The notes: a model not told the origin generated them from the sequence alone. A stretch of 64,000 bases of DNA from Prochlorococcus sp. MIT 0604 (GCF_000757845.1 NZ_CP007753.1:992001-1056000), one strand, 5' to 3'. Positions 37,770 through 48,577 are shown, counted from the stretch's first letter. Program-made: numbers and translations.

Positions 37770-38861
37770 TTATATTTTAATTTTTTGTTGTTCAAAATTT
37801 GAAATGACCTCTATTATATCCTGTTTATTAATTTCAAAAGGTAAAAAGTGAATCTCAGATTTATCTCGACAGGTAAAATCAGCAATTTTCTCTAAATTAT
37901 TATTTTCAAAAACATTTATTCCAAGTTGTCCGATAGTAGTTGGCAAATTCAATTCTTTCATGAGTACAAATAATTGTTTAATTGATTGAGCAGCTAATTT
38001 ATTATTATTTTTCATTTCTTCTAATCTTAATTGCAATAATAATCCAACCCCAACAATCTCACCATGTAAGAATTTATTAGGGGTAATTATCTGAGTAATT
38101 GCATTATGAATAGCATGTGCTGCTGCAGTCCTACATTTTTCTCCACCAATACCACCAACTAATCCTGCTGTAAGTCCACATGCTTCTACAGTATTTTGCC
38201 AAGAAGGATAATTTTCATATTGACCCTTAAACGCTTTTTCTCCATCTATTAATAGTTGATCTCTTAAAACTCTTGATATCTGAATTGCTTGTTGAACAAG
38301 ACCGTCATCTATCGTTGAACTTGTTATTGAGGATTCGTACCATTTTGCCAAAGCATCAGCTATGCCACTTGCAAGTGTTCTTGATGGTGCTGTTTGAATA
38401 AATTTATGATCATAAACTAGTATTTTCGGGCAAGATCTTAGTTCGACATCCTTTATGAATTGACCATCCTTTGTATATATATTTGATAAGGCTGTCCAAC
38501 CTGCGCATGTAGATGCACTAAGAGGCACAGTAATACAAGGGATATTAAGACAATCTGCTAAATATTTTCCAGAATCAAGAACTTTGCCACCTCCAGCTGC
38601 GATAACAGAATCATTATTATTATTTAAAATGATATTCTTAACTCTTGAAATATCTTCGTAACAACAATCAAATTGTAAATTAGCAGAATTAACATTAAGT
38701 TTTTGATTTTTTAAATCATTAAAAATATTATTTCTCAAATTATTCGTTTGAATTCCTCTACCTAGAATTAATGGACTTTTAGTTAAAGTACTGATTTGAG
38801 GTAATGATTCTTCCCAAGCATAATTTCCCCTATATATAATTTCTGGAGAGATTGACTGCAT
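37770..38861 (-). CDS. Iron-containing alcohol dehydrogenase / glycerol dehydrogenase family
   Basis: A 363-residue protein of the GldA-like branch of the metal-dependent polyol dehydrogenases. The NAD-binding 'VIAAGGGKVLDSGKYLAD' is near residue 85-100. The metal ligands appear as Asp in 'SGIADALAKWYE', His in 'TAAAHAIHNAI' and His in 'NKFLHGEIVGVG'. The family includes glycerol dehydrogenase, sn-glycerol-1-phosphate dehydrogenase and 3-dehydroquinate synthase-like enzymes; the first is the nearest by motif, but substrate is not settled. It follows clpC after 15 bases. Confidence 0.82.
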   Translation of the reverse strand: MQSISPEIIYRGNYAWEESLPQISTLTKSPLILGRGIQTNNLRNNIFNDLKNQKLNVNSANLQFDCCYEDISRVKNIILNNNNDSVIAAGGGKVLDSGKYLADCLNIPCITVPLSASTCAGWTALSNIYTKDGQFIKDVELRSCPKILVYDHKFIQTAPSRTLASGIADALAKWYESSITSSTIDDGLVQQAIQISRVLRDQLLIDGEKAFKGQYENYPSWQNTVEACGLTAGLVGGIGGEKCRTAAAHAIHNAITQIITPNKFLHGEIVGVGLLLQLRLEEMKNNNKLAAQSIKQLFVLMKELNLPTTIGQLGINVFENNNLEKIADFTCRDKSEIHFLPFEINKQDIIEVISNFEQQKIKI

Positions 38862-38876
38862 ATTTACTTTGAATGA

Positions 38877-41402
38877 TTAGAAGTTAGCACCTGCTAGCTC
38901 TTGAGAAGATTCTTCAGAAGAAATATTTATTGTAACTTTTTTATTGTCATCTATATCAACTAAAGCATTATCTCCATTTTTTATTCTGCCAGAAAGAACT
39001 TCTTCAGCCAAACTATCTTCAAGTAAACGCATAACCGCCCTTCTCAAAGGTCTTGCTCCGTATGAAGGATTATAACCTTCCTCAACCAGTCTTTCCTTGA
39101 AAGCATCGGTGACATCTAATTTAATGCCTTTATCTTGTAATCGGACAAAAACTTCTTGCAACATTATTTCAGCAATTTCTTTAACTTCATTTTTAGTTAG
39201 TTGTCTGAATACAATTATTTCATCAAGTCTATTTAAAAATTCAGGTCTAAAGTATTGCTTAAGTTCTTCATTAACTAATGATTTAATTCTATTATATTGG
39301 CTATCTTCAACTGAATCACCTGAGAATTCGAATCCTAGTCCGCCACCACCTTTCTCGATGACTTTTGAACCGATATTAGAGGTCATAATTAACAATGTAT
39401 TTTTAAAATCTACAGTTCTACCTTTGGAGTCAGTTAATCTTCCGTCTTCAAGTAATTGCAATAATAAATTGAAAACATCTGGATGCGCCTTTTCAACTTC
39501 ATCAAATAAAACGACTGTATAAGGACGTCTTCTAACTGCTTCAGTAAGCTGGCCACCTTCGTTAAAACCGACATAACCAGGCGGTGAGCCTATAAGTTTA
39601 CTAACTGTATGTCTTTCCATAAATTCTGACATATCTAATCTGATCATTGCTTCTTCACTACCGAAGAAATATGAAGCTAGTGATTTAGTCAATTCAGTTT
39701 TACCAACACCAGTAGGGCCAGAGAAAATAAAACTTGCGATGGGTCTATTAGGATTTTTTAATCCAACCCTTGCTCTTCTTATAGCTCTTGAAACAGCCTT
39801 TACAGCTTCGTCTTGTCCAATTAGCCTTTGGTGAAGTGTTTCCTCCATATTAAGGAGCTTGACTGATTCAGTTTCTGTTAATTTTTGAACAGGAACGCCT
39901 GTCCATGAAGCCACAATATGTGCAACATCCTCTTCACTAACAAGGGGATTTTGCAAAAGTGTTGAATCGCTTTTTAAAGAATTATCAGCATTTAATTGAT
40001 CTCCAGTTGCAGATTCTTTTTTATTGTCCAATACTTCTTTAATTTTTGCAGACAATTCCATCTCTTTTTCACGTAATTGGCCAGCTTGATCGAAATTTTG
40101 GTCTCTTACAGATTCTTCCTTCTGTTTTTGGACTTGTCTTAACTCTCTATCTATTTGTTTTGCTTCAGGTGGAAGTTTAGAGTTTTTTAAACGAACTCTA
40201 CTTCCAGCCTCATCGATGAGGTCAATAGCCTTATCAGGTAAAAATCTGTCAGATATATAACGATCCCCCAAATGAGCTGCGGCCTCTAGCGCATCATCAG
40301 TAATTTTCAAACGATGATGTTGTTCGTAACGCTCTCTAAGACCTTTTAAAATTTCGATTGTATCTTCTATAGATGGCTCACCTACCATTACAGGCTGAAA
40401 TCTTCTTTCTAGAGCAGCATCTCTTTCAATATGTTTTCTATATTCATCTAGAGTTGTTGCTCCAATACATTGAAGTTCCCCTCTAGCTAAAGCTGGCTTG
40501 AGTATATTTGCTGCATCTATAGCTCCTTCAGCAGCTCCTGCACCAATTAAAGTATGTACTTCATCTATAACAAGAATGACGTTACCTGCTGATTTAATTT
40601 CTTCCATTATTTTTTTTAACCTTTCTTCAAATTCACCTCTATATTTTGTTCCTGCTACCAAAAGACCTATATCAAGAGTCAAAACTCTCTTATCTTCAAG
40701 TATGTCTGGTATATCTCCAGTTTGTATTCTTTGAGCTAAACCTTCTGCAATAGCTGTTTTACCTACACCAGGCTCACCTATGAGAACAGGATTATTTTTT
40801 GTCCTCCTACCTAATATTTGAACTACACGATCTATTTCTGAATGGCGGCCAACTACTGGATCTAATTTTGATTCACTAGCTAGTTTTGTTAAATTCGTGC
40901 CGAATTCATCAAGAGTAGCAGTTTTTAAGTTGCCCTTGTTTGAACTGGCACCTGAACCAACTTCAGCTGTTTCACCAAGCATTCTTATAACTTGAGTTCT
41001 TACTTTGGTAAGGTCTATATTAAGATTTTCAAGAACTCTCGCAGCAACACCTTCACCTTCCCTTATTAAACCTAATAATAAATGTTCTGTACCTATGTAA
41101 TTGTGACCTAGTTGACGAGCTTCTTCAAGAGATAATTCTAAAACTCTTTTAGCCCTAGGAGTAAAAGGTATTTCTACAGCTACAAAACCTGAACCTCTAC
41201 CTATTATTTTCTCAACTTCTATTCTTGAATCTTTTAAATTAACTCCAAGCGACTTAAGTACTTTAGCTGCAACTCCAGTTCCTTCTCCAATTAACCCTAA
41301 AAGAATTTGTTCAGTTCCAACAAAATTATGGCCAAGTCTTCTAGCTTCCTCTTGAGCAAGCATAATGACTTTTATTGCTTTTTCTGTAAATCTTTCAAAC
41401 AT
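38877..41402 (-). CDS. clpC: ATP-dependent Clp protease ATPase subunit ClpC
   Basis: ClpC is an AAA+ unfoldase that feeds proteins into the ClpP/R protease; it is essential in cyanobacteria. The 841-residue protein has two Clp-N repeats (about residues 5-70 and 80-140), a first AAA domain with Walker A at 209-216 (GEPGVGKT), and a UVR/middle region ('[16 protein letters not shown]'). The second AAA domain contains '[13 protein letters not shown]', and the C-terminal ClpB-D2 region has '[16 protein letters not shown]'. Presence of the middle domain and double N-repeat separates it from ClpA and ClpB. Confidence 0.97.
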   Translation of the reverse strand: MFERFTEKAIKVIMLAQEEARRLGHNFVGTEQILLGLIGEGTGVAAKVLKSLGVNLKDSRIEVEKIIGRGSGFVAVEIPFTPRAKRVLELSLEEARQLGHNYIGTEHLLLGLIREGEGVAARVLENLNIDLTKVRTQVIRMLGETAEVGSGASSNKGNLKTATLDEFGTNLTKLASESKLDPVVGRHSEIDRVVQILGRRTKNNPVLIGEPGVGKTAIAEGLAQRIQTGDIPDILEDKRVLTLDIGLLVAGTKYRGEFEERLKKIMEEIKSAGNVILVIDEVHTLIGAGAAEGAIDAANILKPALARGELQCIGATTLDEYRKHIERDAALERRFQPVMVGEPSIEDTIEILKGLRERYEQHHRLKITDDALEAAAHLGDRYISDRFLPDKAIDLIDEAGSRVRLKNSKLPPEAKQIDRELRQVQKQKEESVRDQNFDQAGQLREKEMELSAKIKEVLDNKKESATGDQLNADNSLKSDSTLLQNPLVSEEDVAHIVASWTGVPVQKLTETESVKLLNMEETLHQRLIGQDEAVKAVSRAIRRARVGLKNPNRPIASFIFSGPTGVGKTELTKSLASYFFGSEEAMIRLDMSEFMERHTVSKLIGSPPGYVGFNEGGQLTEAVRRRPYTVVLFDEVEKAHPDVFNLLLQLLEDGRLTDSKGRTVDFKNTLLIMTSNIGSKVIEKGGGGLGFEFSGDSVEDSQYNRIKSLVNEELKQYFRPEFLNRLDEIIVFRQLTKNEVKEIAEIMLQEVFVRLQDKGIKLDVTDAFKERLVEEGYNPSYGARPLRRAVMRLLEDSLAEEVLSGRIKNGDNALVDIDDNKKVTINISSEESSQELAGANF

Positions 41403-41417
41403 TAGAAGATTAAATTC

Positions 41418-41446
41418 CTATTAATAACCTACCAGTAATATGTCAA
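41418..41446 (-). promoter_or_regulatory. Predicted sigma-70-type promoter of clpC
   Basis: On the minus strand TTGACA (complement of 41441-41446) is followed after 17 bases by TAATAG (complement of 41418-41423). Transcription would start about 10 bases before the clpC ATG at 41402, giving a very short leader. The -35 is a full consensus match, unusual in this window. Confidence 0.5.
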
Positions 41447-41528
41447 TTTTGTGTTCAGAATGAGCTTTTATGAATACCTAAAAGTATAATTTATCAAATT
41501 AAATTGAACTTTTTTGATGATATAGCAA

Positions 41529-41545
41529 GAAATTATAGTAATTTC
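41529..41545. repeat. Short palindrome between clpC and rimI
   Basis: GAAATTA-TAG-TAATTTC is a 7-base perfect inverted repeat with a 3-base loop, lying just beyond the rimI stop codon. It may act as a weak transcript end for rimI or as a protein site upstream of clpC. There is no T run to make it a strong terminator. Confidence 0.35.
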
Positions 41546-41576
41546 AAGCATTCTGGTTATCCGAACATTTAAATTT

Positions 41577-42047
41577 TTACATTATTTTTGTTGTTAAATT
41601 TTTTTCTTTTAAAAGAGCATGTGAACCATCTTTATAATAATTTTTTCTTATTCCTACAGTAGAGAAATCAAAGCGTCTATAGAATCTTTCGGCAGTAACA
41701 TTGCTCTGAGAAACCTCCAATAGTAATTTTTTTAGATTCAAGTTTTCACATTTGTTTATTAAATACCTCATAAGGTAAGATCCAAAACCCTTTTTCCTAA
41801 ACTTCTGATTTACAACAAAATAATTTATTTGAGCCTCATCAAGAACAACTTGAAAAACACATATTCCAATAACTAAGTTTTTAATTAATACCCCAAAGAC
41901 TTTTGTACCTTCTTTTTTGAATTCATTAACCCATTGTTTCTTACTCCATAACGAAATCGTATTTGAATCTAATTCATAACATAAATCAATATCTCTCTCA
42001 TTTATTTGTTTAATAGATATCATTTTAATAAGTATATTTAATGTCAA
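41577..42047 (-). CDS. rimI: GNAT acetyltransferase, RimI-like
   Basis: A 156-residue GNAT-family N-acetyltransferase. The acetyl-CoA-binding loop is 'FRKKGFGSYLMRYLINKCE' (R/Q-x-x-G-x-G pattern), and 'LEVSQSNVTAERFYRRFDFSTVGIRKNYY' (seen in part: NVTAERFYRRFDF) is close to RimI, which acetylates ribosomal protein S18. An in-frame ATG eight codons later (42023, 'MISIKQ') gives a more usual RimI N-terminus and may be the true start. It is divergent from lysA, with 58 bases between starts. Confidence 0.82.
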   Translation of the reverse strand: MTLNILIKMISIKQINERDIDLCYELDSNTISLWSKKQWVNEFKKEGTKVFGVLIKNLVIGICVFQVVLDEAQINYFVVNQKFRKKGFGSYLMRYLINKCENLNLKKLLLEVSQSNVTAERFYRRFDFSTVGIRKNYYKDGSHALLKEKNLTTKIM

Positions 42048-42105
42048 AATCTTGATTCATTATAAAATATGACAGGTTTGGCAAAGCTTTATTCAAAGTT
42101 CTCCT

Positions 42106-43479
42106 ATGGAAGAAAAACATAGTTTTTTAAAACAGAAAATTGATCTGGAAAGCCCTAATAAAAATATTGTACCTATTACTACATCCATTGGAGGAGATGG
42201 AAAATTGTCAGTTGGTGGATGTTCTATTGAAGAATTAGTTGAAAAATATGATTCACCTCTTTACATTTTGGATGAAATCACTTTAAGAGAGTCTTGTAGA
42301 GCTTATAAAAAAGCCTTAGAAAAATATTATCCAGGCGAATCACTTCCCATATATGCCTCCAAGGCAAATAGCTCTATATTCATGAGTAACCTTGTTTCCT
42401 CAGAAGGGTTAGGACTTGATGCAGTTTCGGAGGGAGAATTATTAACAGCCTTAAAGGGTGGAGTCCCAAATGAAAAAATTGTTTTTCATGGGAACAATAA
42501 ATCTGACAAAGAAATAGATTTCGCGATTAGAAATAACATAAAAATTATTATTGATAATGACTATGACTTAAAAAGATTAGAGGAAATATCAAATTCATTA
42601 AATCATGACTTAGAAATAATGATTCGCTTTACTCCTGGAATTGAATGTCATACACATGAATACATAAGAACAGGTTCATTTGATAGCAAATTTGGTTTTG
42701 GTATCGAATATTTGAATAATATATTTGCCAATATAAGCAAAACTAAACATCTCAATTTAAAAGGACTACATGCTCATATTGGTTCCCAAATTTTTGAACT
42801 AGAACCTCATAAAGATCTAGGTGAAATAATGGTAAAAGTTATTTTAGACGCCAAGAAATATGGCCATAAAATTAAAGAACTAAATGTTGGTGGAGGCTTA
42901 GGCATAAAATATACAAAAAATGATGACCCACCTTCTATTGATGAATGGGTAAAAACAATTTCCTCCTCAGTTGTTAAAGCTTGTAAAAAACATAATTTAG
43001 ATTTACCTAAATTGATGTGCGAACCTGGTAGATCCATTGTATCCACAGCAGGCATAACAATATACAAAATTGGTGCTTTTAAAGAAATTCCTGGAATAAG
43101 AACTTATTTGTCTGTTGATGGGGGGATGAGCGATAATCCAAGGCCCATAACATATCAATCAAATTATTCTGCATGTTTGGTAAAAAACCCTTTTAATCTT
43201 AACTCGACAAATAAATATACTATTGCTGGTAAACACTGCGAATCGGGAGATGTATTATTTAAGGAGATAGAACTCGCAAATTGCAAAACAGGAGATCTTA
43301 TATGTGTTTTTGGTACTGGTGCGTACAATAATTCAATGAGCTCTAACTACAACAGAATTCCAAGACCTGCAGCTCTTTTAGTTTGTGATGGAGAAGCAGA
43401 GATTATTCAAAAAAGAGAAAGTCCATTTGATCTTTTAAGGTATGATATTTTGCCTGATCGCTTTCTTAAACAAAATTAG
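42106..43479 (+). CDS. lysA: Diaminopimelate decarboxylase
   Basis: LysA makes lysine from meso-diaminopimelate, the last step of the pathway. The 457-residue fold-type III PLP enzyme has the cofactor lysine K86 in 'IYASKANSS', the glycine-rich 'LNVGGGLGIKY', the substrate-binding 'MCEPGRSIVSTAG', and the C-terminal cysteine segment 'KHCESGDVLF' with 'FGTGAYNNSMSSNYN'. It heads a plus-strand run of lysA, cdaA, uppS, bioB, trhO and an unknown gene with gaps of 28 bases or less. Confidence 0.95.
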   Translation: MEEKHSFLKQKIDLESPNKNIVPITTSIGGDGKLSVGGCSIEELVEKYDSPLYILDEITLRESCRAYKKALEKYYPGESLPIYASKANSSIFMSNLVSSEGLGLDAVSEGELLTALKGGVPNEKIVFHGNNKSDKEIDFAIRNNIKIIIDNDYDLKRLEEISNSLNHDLEIMIRFTPGIECHTHEYIRTGSFDSKFGFGIEYLNNIFANISKTKHLNLKGLHAHIGSQIFELEPHKDLGEIMVKVILDAKKYGHKIKELNVGGGLGIKYTKNDDPPSIDEWVKTISSSVVKACKKHNLDLPKLMCEPGRSIVSTAGITIYKIGAFKEIPGIRTYLSVDGGMSDNPRPITYQSNYSACLVKNPFNLNSTNKYTIAGKHCESGDVLFKEIELANCKTGDLICVFGTGAYNNSMSSNYNRIPRPAALLVCDGEAEIIQKRESPFDLLRYDILPDRFLKQN

Positions 43480-43507
43480 GTACATTTAAATTAATTTTGT
43501 TTTTAGT

Positions 43508-44416
43508 GTGAATTTCTGGGGGATTATAAATTTAAAACTTTTGTTAGATGTCTTATTTGCTCTTGGTTTTGGACTTCTATTGTTTTCTAGAGTAAAAGAA
43601 CAAAGGACATTATGGCTTTTAAGAGGATATTTGTTTTTAGTATCATCAGCATGGTTTATTCAACGATATGCATACTTACCACTAACATCAAAATTAATTG
43701 ATGCAGTAGTTCTCGCCTGCTCTCTCTCATTAGCGATCCTTTGGCAAGGAGAGTTAAGAAGATTAATGGAACTATTAGGCACAGGGAGGCTAGCTGTATT
43801 ACTAGGAAATCCGCCAAAGGAATTTAGAGCAGCTTCAACTACTATTACACAGTTAGTAGATACTGCAGGTAAACTTTCTCAAAATAGGAGGGGGGCTTTA
43901 ATCGTTGTAGATTTGGGGAGTGATTTAAGACCTGAAGATTTTTTATATGCAGGTACCAATATTGAGGCACAATTATCGACTGACCTTTTAATAAATCTTT
44001 TTGCAACAGATACACCCTTACATGATGGAGCAGTTCTTGTGAAAGGGAATAAAATAATATCTGCCGGGGTAATACTCCCTTTATCTAGGCAAGGAATAAG
44101 TAGATACGGGACAAGACATCTTGCCGCACTAGGTATTACAGAAAGATTTGACAGGTGTATTTGTATTGTTGTCTCTGAAGAGACAGGCACATTATCATTA
44201 GCAAACCAAGGGAAACTTGAAAGGCCAATTACCAGCAGTAGGTTACAAGAACTTCTTTTAGATTTAATTGGGAATCAAAACTCAATGGGAACAAACAAAT
44301 CATCTTTAGGTAAAAATTCTTTATCCCAAAATACAAATCTAAGTGATAATATTGTCAGTGATTCGAACGAAAAAGATACCGAAAAGCCTGCAATCTTTAT
44401 TAACAAAAATGATTAA
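43508..44416 (+). CDS. cdaA: Diadenylate cyclase, CdaA type
   Basis: CdaA makes the second messenger c-di-AMP from two ATP. The 302-residue protein starts at GTG 43508 and has about three N-terminal membrane helices (residues 8-27, 38-55, 62-80), then a DisA_N/DAC domain. The DGA motif is at 173-175 ('LHDGAVLVKG'). The second motif, normally RHR, reads R203-H204-L205 ('YGTRHLAALGI'), a departure discussed in the findings. A polar Asn/Ser-rich tail of ~45 residues follows. It lies between lysA and uppS, 3 bases before uppS. Confidence 0.9.
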   Translation: MNFWGIINLKLLLDVLFALGFGLLLFSRVKEQRTLWLLRGYLFLVSSAWFIQRYAYLPLTSKLIDAVVLACSLSLAILWQGELRRLMELLGTGRLAVLLGNPPKEFRAASTTITQLVDTAGKLSQNRRGALIVVDLGSDLRPEDFLYAGTNIEAQLSTDLLINLFATDTPLHDGAVLVKGNKIISAGVILPLSRQGISRYGTRHLAALGITERFDRCICIVVSEETGTLSLANQGKLERPITSSRLQELLLDLIGNQNSMGTNKSSLGKNSLSQNTNLSDNIVSDSNEKDTEKPAIFINKND

Positions 44417-44419
44417 CTT

Positions 44420-45223
44420 ATGACTATTGGAAAAATAATTGACAATAAAAATAATAACTTATCCAAAAAAATAGATAAGCAAAAAATTCCAGAACATGTA
44501 GCAATAATCATGGACGGAAATGGTAGATGGGCAACCAAAAAAGGGTTACCTCGTACATATGGTCATAAAAGAGGAGTTAGTGTTTTAAAAGAAATTCTCA
44601 AAGCATCAAAAAAATTAGGTTGTAAAGTACTAACTGTTTATGCTTTTTCAACCGAGAATTGGACAAGACCAACAAAAGAAGTTGATTTCCTTATAAATCT
44701 TTTTAGCGAAGTTTTGAGCAACGAAATTGAAGAGATACATGAAGAAGCAACAAAAATAAAATTCATTGGAGATTTAACTCCTTTCCCTGAAACTCTAAAA
44801 AAAATAATATTTAATTCAGAATATCTAACTAAAAACAACAATAAATTTTTGTTGAATATTTGTGTAAATTACGGAGGTAGACAAGAAATTGTAAAAGTTG
44901 CAAAAGAATTAGCATTAAAATCTTCTTCTGGCGAGATAAATCCAAGTGAAGTTAATGAAGAATTATTTAATTCAGAGCTATTAACACGAGGGATTAAAGA
45001 TCCAGAATTACTAATAAGAACTAGCGGAGAAAAAAGGATCAGTAATTTTCTTTTATGGCAATTAGCTTATTCAGAAATTTACATATCCGACGTACTTTGG
45101 CCAGACTTCAATGAGTTTGAATTTTTAAAAGCAATAATTGATTACCAATCAAGGAATAGACGTTTTGGCGGTATAGAATCATTACCAAATAAATCTTTTG
45201 AAGATTCTCATTATTCTTCCTAA
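44420..45223 (+). CDS. uppS: Isoprenyl (undecaprenyl) diphosphate synthase
   Basis: UppS extends farnesyl diphosphate in cis to undecaprenyl diphosphate, the lipid carrier of peptidoglycan precursors. The 267-residue protein has the catalytic D32 in '[14 protein letters not shown]', followed by '[10 protein letters not shown]' and '[12 protein letters not shown]'; the C-terminal '[24 protein letters not shown]' (seen in part) is the signature. Length is normal. Its position after cdaA may link wall precursor supply and c-di-AMP signalling, but this is inference from gene order. Confidence 0.95.
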   Translation: MTIGKIIDNKNNNLSKKIDKQKIPEHVAIIMDGNGRWATKKGLPRTYGHKRGVSVLKEILKASKKLGCKVLTVYAFSTENWTRPTKEVDFLINLFSEVLSNEIEEIHEEATKIKFIGDLTPFPETLKKIIFNSEYLTKNNNKFLLNICVNYGGRQEIVKVAKELALKSSSGEINPSEVNEELFNSELLTRGIKDPELLIRTSGEKRISNFLLWQLAYSEIYISDVLWPDFNEFEFLKAIIDYQSRNRRFGGIESLPNKSFEDSHYSS

Positions 45224-45228
45224 CAAAA

Positions 45229-46236
45229 ATGGCTAATTTGAATAATCAATTATTAAGAGAAATTAGGTTCGATTGGAATAAAGAGGAGATATTGGAAATA
45301 CTTAATATGCCTCTGATTGATTTAATTTGGGAATCACAAATTGTTCACAGGAAATTTAATAAATACAACATTCAATTAGCATCATTGTTCAGCGTAAAAA
45401 CTGGTGGATGTGAGGAAAATTGTTCGTATTGTAGCCAATCAATTTATAGTGCTAGCGAAATAAAAAGTCATCCACAAGTTCAAGTTGAAGAGGTTTTAGC
45501 AAGAGCCAAAATCGCAAAAAATGAGGGTGCAGATAGGTTTTGTATGGGTTGGGCATGGAGAGAAATTAGAGATGGTAAATCTTTTAATGCAATGTTAGAA
45601 ATGGTTAGAGGTGTTAAAGATTTAGGGATGGAAGCATGTGTTACTGCTGGGATGCTTACAGAAGAACAAGCTTCTAGACTGGCTGATGCAGGTTTGACCG
45701 CATATAACCACAATCTTGATACTAGTCCTGAGCACTATAAAAATATAATTACGACTAGAACTTATCAAGACAGACTAGATACAATTAAAAGAGTAAGAAA
45801 TGCAGGAATAAATGTTTGTTGTGGAGGGATAATAGGTTTGGGTGAAACTAATGGTGATAGAGCATCTCTTTTGGCAGTGCTTTCAAATATGAATCCGCAC
45901 CCTGAAAGTGTTCCTATTAATGCACTAGTAGCTATTGAAGGGACTGGATTAGAAGATAATCAAGAAGTTGATTCTATTGAAATGATAAGGATGATTGCTA
46001 CAGCAAGAGTTCTTATGCCTAAAAGTAAAATAAGATTAAGTGCAGGGCGAGAAAAGCTTTCAAAAGAAGCTCAAATTTTATGTTTTCAATGTGGGGCAAA
46101 TTCAATTTTTTATGGAGATGAGTTACTCACAACTTCAAATCCATCTTTTCAATCAGATAGAAAACTTCTTGAAGAGGTTGGCTTATCATTTAACAAAGAT
46201 TTTGAAGCTTGTGAAAAAACATTATCTTCTTTATGA
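45229..46236 (+). CDS. bioB: Biotin synthase
   Basis: BioB inserts sulfur into dethiobiotin to form biotin. The 335-residue radical-SAM protein has the cluster cysteines C61, C65 and C68 ('[13 protein letters not shown]'), followed by '[13 protein letters not shown]' and '[13 protein letters not shown]', both typical. 'IRLSAGRE' holds the arginine that ligates the second, sacrificial [2Fe-2S] cluster. It overlaps trhO by 4 bases (ATGA), showing translational coupling, and starts 5 bases after uppS. Confidence 0.96.
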   Translation: MANLNNQLLREIRFDWNKEEILEILNMPLIDLIWESQIVHRKFNKYNIQLASLFSVKTGGCEENCSYCSQSIYSASEIKSHPQVQVEEVLARAKIAKNEGADRFCMGWAWREIRDGKSFNAMLEMVRGVKDLGMEACVTAGMLTEEQASRLADAGLTAYNHNLDTSPEHYKNIITTRTYQDRLDTIKRVRNAGINVCCGGIIGLGETNGDRASLLAVLSNMNPHPESVPINALVAIEGTGLEDNQEVDSIEMIRMIATARVLMPKSKIRLSAGREKLSKEAQILCFQCGANSIFYGDELLTTSNPSFQSDRKLLEEVGLSFNKDFEACEKTLSSL

Positions 46237-47165
46237 AAGGCCCAAATTATAAAATAGTTTCTATTTATTCTTTCTTCCCATTTCAAGAAAACTTAATTTT
46301 TGATCTCAAAAATAAATTATTAAAAATTGAAAATGAGAACGATCTTTCAGGTTTATTAATTTTTGCAAGTGAGGGCATTAATGGAACTATTTGTGCTGAT
46401 AAAAATGTGATTGATAATGTAATCAATTTACTTAGCAAATATACAGATAATAGAAACTTGAATATGAAAGTAAACTTTTCAAAAGAGAAAGTCTTCAAAA
46501 AATTAAAAATAAAAATCAAGAAAGAAATTGTTACAATGGGAGTCCCTGAAATAAATCCCTCACAAGATAATGGGATTTATATTGATTCGGCAGAATGGAA
46601 TAAGTTAATTAAAAATCAAAATACAATAGTGATTGATACTAGAAATCATTATGAGGTTTCTGTAGGTACATTTCAGAACTCTATAAACCCAAATACAAGA
46701 AACTTCAGCGAATTCCCCAATTGGGTAGATGATCACTTAGAAACCCATATAGAAAATAAAGAATCTACAAATATAGCAATGTTTTGTACTGGAGGAATAA
46801 GATGTGAAAAAGCTACTAGTTTGCTAAAAAAGAAAGGTTATAAAAATATATATCACCTACAAGGGGGCATCCTTCAATACCTTGATGATGTCCCAAAAGA
46901 AAAAAACTTATTTGAAGGTGAATGTTATGTTTTTGATAAAAGAGTTGCTTTAGATCAAGAATTAGAAAAAGGCTCCTACTCGATTTGTCATGCATGTGGA
47001 ATGCCAGTTTCAATTCAAGATCAAGAAAGAAAAGAATATAGAAAGGGTATCCAATGTCATTTCTGTATAGACCAATTCAGTGATGATGATAGGAAAAGGT
47101 TTGAAGAAAGACAAAAACAAATAGATAAATTAAAAGTGGAAAATCATAAAATCTACAAGGACTAA
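46233..47165 (+). CDS. trhO: tRNA uridine(34) hydroxylase TrhO (rhodanese family)
   Basis: TrhO (formerly YceA) makes 5-hydroxyuridine at the wobble base of tRNAs in an oxygen-dependent way. The 310-residue protein has an N-terminal acylphosphatase-like domain ('[13 protein letters not shown]'), a rhodanese domain with the active cysteine C185 and C191 in '[12 protein letters not shown]', and a C-terminal zinc-finger-like part ('CHACGMPVS' and 'GIQCHFC'). The order and length match the family. Its ATG overlaps the bioB stop. Confidence 0.93.
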   Translation: MKGPNYKIVSIYSFFPFQENLIFDLKNKLLKIENENDLSGLLIFASEGINGTICADKNVIDNVINLLSKYTDNRNLNMKVNFSKEKVFKKLKIKIKKEIVTMGVPEINPSQDNGIYIDSAEWNKLIKNQNTIVIDTRNHYEVSVGTFQNSINPNTRNFSEFPNWVDDHLETHIENKESTNIAMFCTGGIRCEKATSLLKKKGYKNIYHLQGGILQYLDDVPKEKNLFEGECYVFDKRVALDQELEKGSYSICHACGMPVSIQDQERKEYRKGIQCHFCIDQFSDDDRKRFEERQKQIDKLKVENHKIYKD

Positions 47166-47177
47166 TTTTTTAAAATC

Positions 47178-47678
47178 ATGAAAGTTGAAGAATTAGAAAA
47201 ATTAGCATCTACCATTGGATTATTAATTAAAATTCAAGTTACAGAAACTCTCGGATTATGTTTCTTTAAAATCGTTATAGCGGAACAGACAGATAACATC
47301 ATTAAGATTTGGGCTGAAATGAAAGGTTGGACTTATTTAAATAAACAAGGTATTCAGCTTGATACACTAAGAATCCTTAGTAAAGCTCCTGCTTTTGTTT
47401 CGGAATTAATATGGGCAACTACTATGGCTTGGGCAATTGAAAAAAAATCAAGCAACAAAGCAAGGCTTTTAGCTATTTTTGATAGTGAAGGATATAGTAA
47501 AAAACTTGTGAGATATTTCAAGTTAATAGGATTCAAAATTGTAAAAGAAGTTGGTTCTAGCCCAGTAGATCTTTTATTAAGATTGGTTTGGGGAGGTGCA
47601 GGTACACTCATGAACGGGGAATGTATTTCAATACTAAAAAAACTTGAAAAGAAACTCTCTTTAATTGAAGAAAATTAA
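47178..47678 (+). CDS. Conserved protein of unknown function, possibly acetyltransferase-like
   Basis: A 166-residue soluble protein. The second half ('KARLLAIFDSEGYSKKLVRYFKLIGFKIVKEVG'; seen in part as EGYSKKLVRYFKLIGF) has the strand-helix-strand rhythm of the end of a GNAT acetyltransferase, where a helix bears an aromatic and 'GF'. There is no clear acetyl-CoA loop, so this is a weak suggestion only. It is the last gene of the lysA run, 12 bases after trhO. Its stop codon shares TTAA (47675-47678) with that of convergent lipA. Confidence 0.6.
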   Translation: MKVEELEKLASTIGLLIKIQVTETLGLCFFKIVIAEQTDNIIKIWAEMKGWTYLNKQGIQLDTLRILSKAPAFVSELIWATTMAWAIEKKSSNKARLLAIFDSEGYSKKLVRYFKLIGFKIVKEVGSSPVDLLLRLVWGGAGTLMNGECISILKKLEKKLSLIEEN

Positions 47679-48574
47679 CCCGCATGATAACTACTTCTAA
47701 CTAAAGGGCCAGAAGATACTTTTTTAAATCCTAATTCCTTAGAGAAGCGATATAAATATTCAAACTCTGATGGATCCCAATATTTCTTAACTGCCAAATG
47801 ATTGAATGAGGGCCTTAAATATTGGCCAATTGTAATTTGATCACAATCTATTTTTTTAAGATCAGAAATTGTATTTTTTATTTCATCCAATGTTTCCCCA
47901 AGACCTAACATAATTCCTGATTTAGTTTGAATATGAGGAGCAATATCTTTTGACTTTTCTAGTAAACTAAGGGATTTCTTGTAATTTGCACCCCGCCTAA
48001 CTTCTTTTTGAAGTCTTTCAACAGTTTCAAGATTATGATTAAAGCATATTGGATCTTTTTCTAAAATCATCTTCAATCTATCAGTCTGAAGGTTATTAGT
48101 TTCATCAAAATTTTTGCCCCCACCCCATAAATCAGGAGTTAAAACCTCTATTTTAATTTTTGAATCAATTTTTCTTATCTCATCAATTGTAGATACGAAT
48201 AAATTTGCACCATGATCAGGGAGATCGTCTCTAGCTACAGATGTCAAAACAACATATTTCAAATTTAATACTTTCACTGCTTCAGCGACTTGAGTACATT
48301 CATCAATATTGATAGAACTAGGTCTACCTTTATTTACCTGACAAAAAGCACATGAACGGGAACATATCGATCCACCCAGTAAGAAAGTGGCTGTTCCTGA
48401 GGCATAACATTCTGCTCTATTTGGACATCTTGCTTCTTCACAAATAGTATGGATATTTGATTTTTTGATAAGTGTTTGTATTTTTTCAAATTCTGAAGCT
48501 TTACTAATAGGAAATTTAATCCAGGGGGGAAGTCTTAAGATTTTTTCTTTCTTGATAAGATTATTTTCTCTCAT
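47675..48574 (-). CDS. lipA: Lipoyl synthase
   Basis: LipA inserts two sulfurs into octanoyl groups on lipoyl carrier proteins such as PDH-E2 and GcvH. The 299-residue radical-SAM protein has both cysteine sets: C45, C50 and C56 ('CEEARCPNRAEC') for the auxiliary cluster, and C71, C75 and C78 ('CSRSCAFCQV') for the SAM cluster; 'VRRGANYKKSL' and 'GLGETLDEI' follow as expected, and the C-terminal 'SGPLVRSSYHA' carries the conserved RSSY serine. It follows recR after 3 bases. Cyanobacteria often carry two lipA copies. Confidence 0.96.
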   Translation of the reverse strand: MRENNLIKKEKILRLPPWIKFPISKASEFEKIQTLIKKSNIHTICEEARCPNRAECYASGTATFLLGGSICSRSCAFCQVNKGRPSSINIDECTQVAEAVKVLNLKYVVLTSVARDDLPDHGANLFVSTIDEIRKIDSKIKIEVLTPDLWGGGKNFDETNNLQTDRLKMILEKDPICFNHNLETVERLQKEVRRGANYKKSLSLLEKSKDIAPHIQTKSGIMLGLGETLDEIKNTISDLKKIDCDQITIGQYLRPSFNHLAVKKYWDPSEFEYLYRFSKELGFKKVSSGPLVRSSYHAG

Positions 48575-48577
48575 TGT

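Noticed and set aside
39097-39522. Long plus-strand open frame (141 codons) inside clpC
   Set aside because: It is entirely within the firmly identified clpC gene in an antisense frame, with Ser/Ile/Thr-rich content typical of shadow frames.
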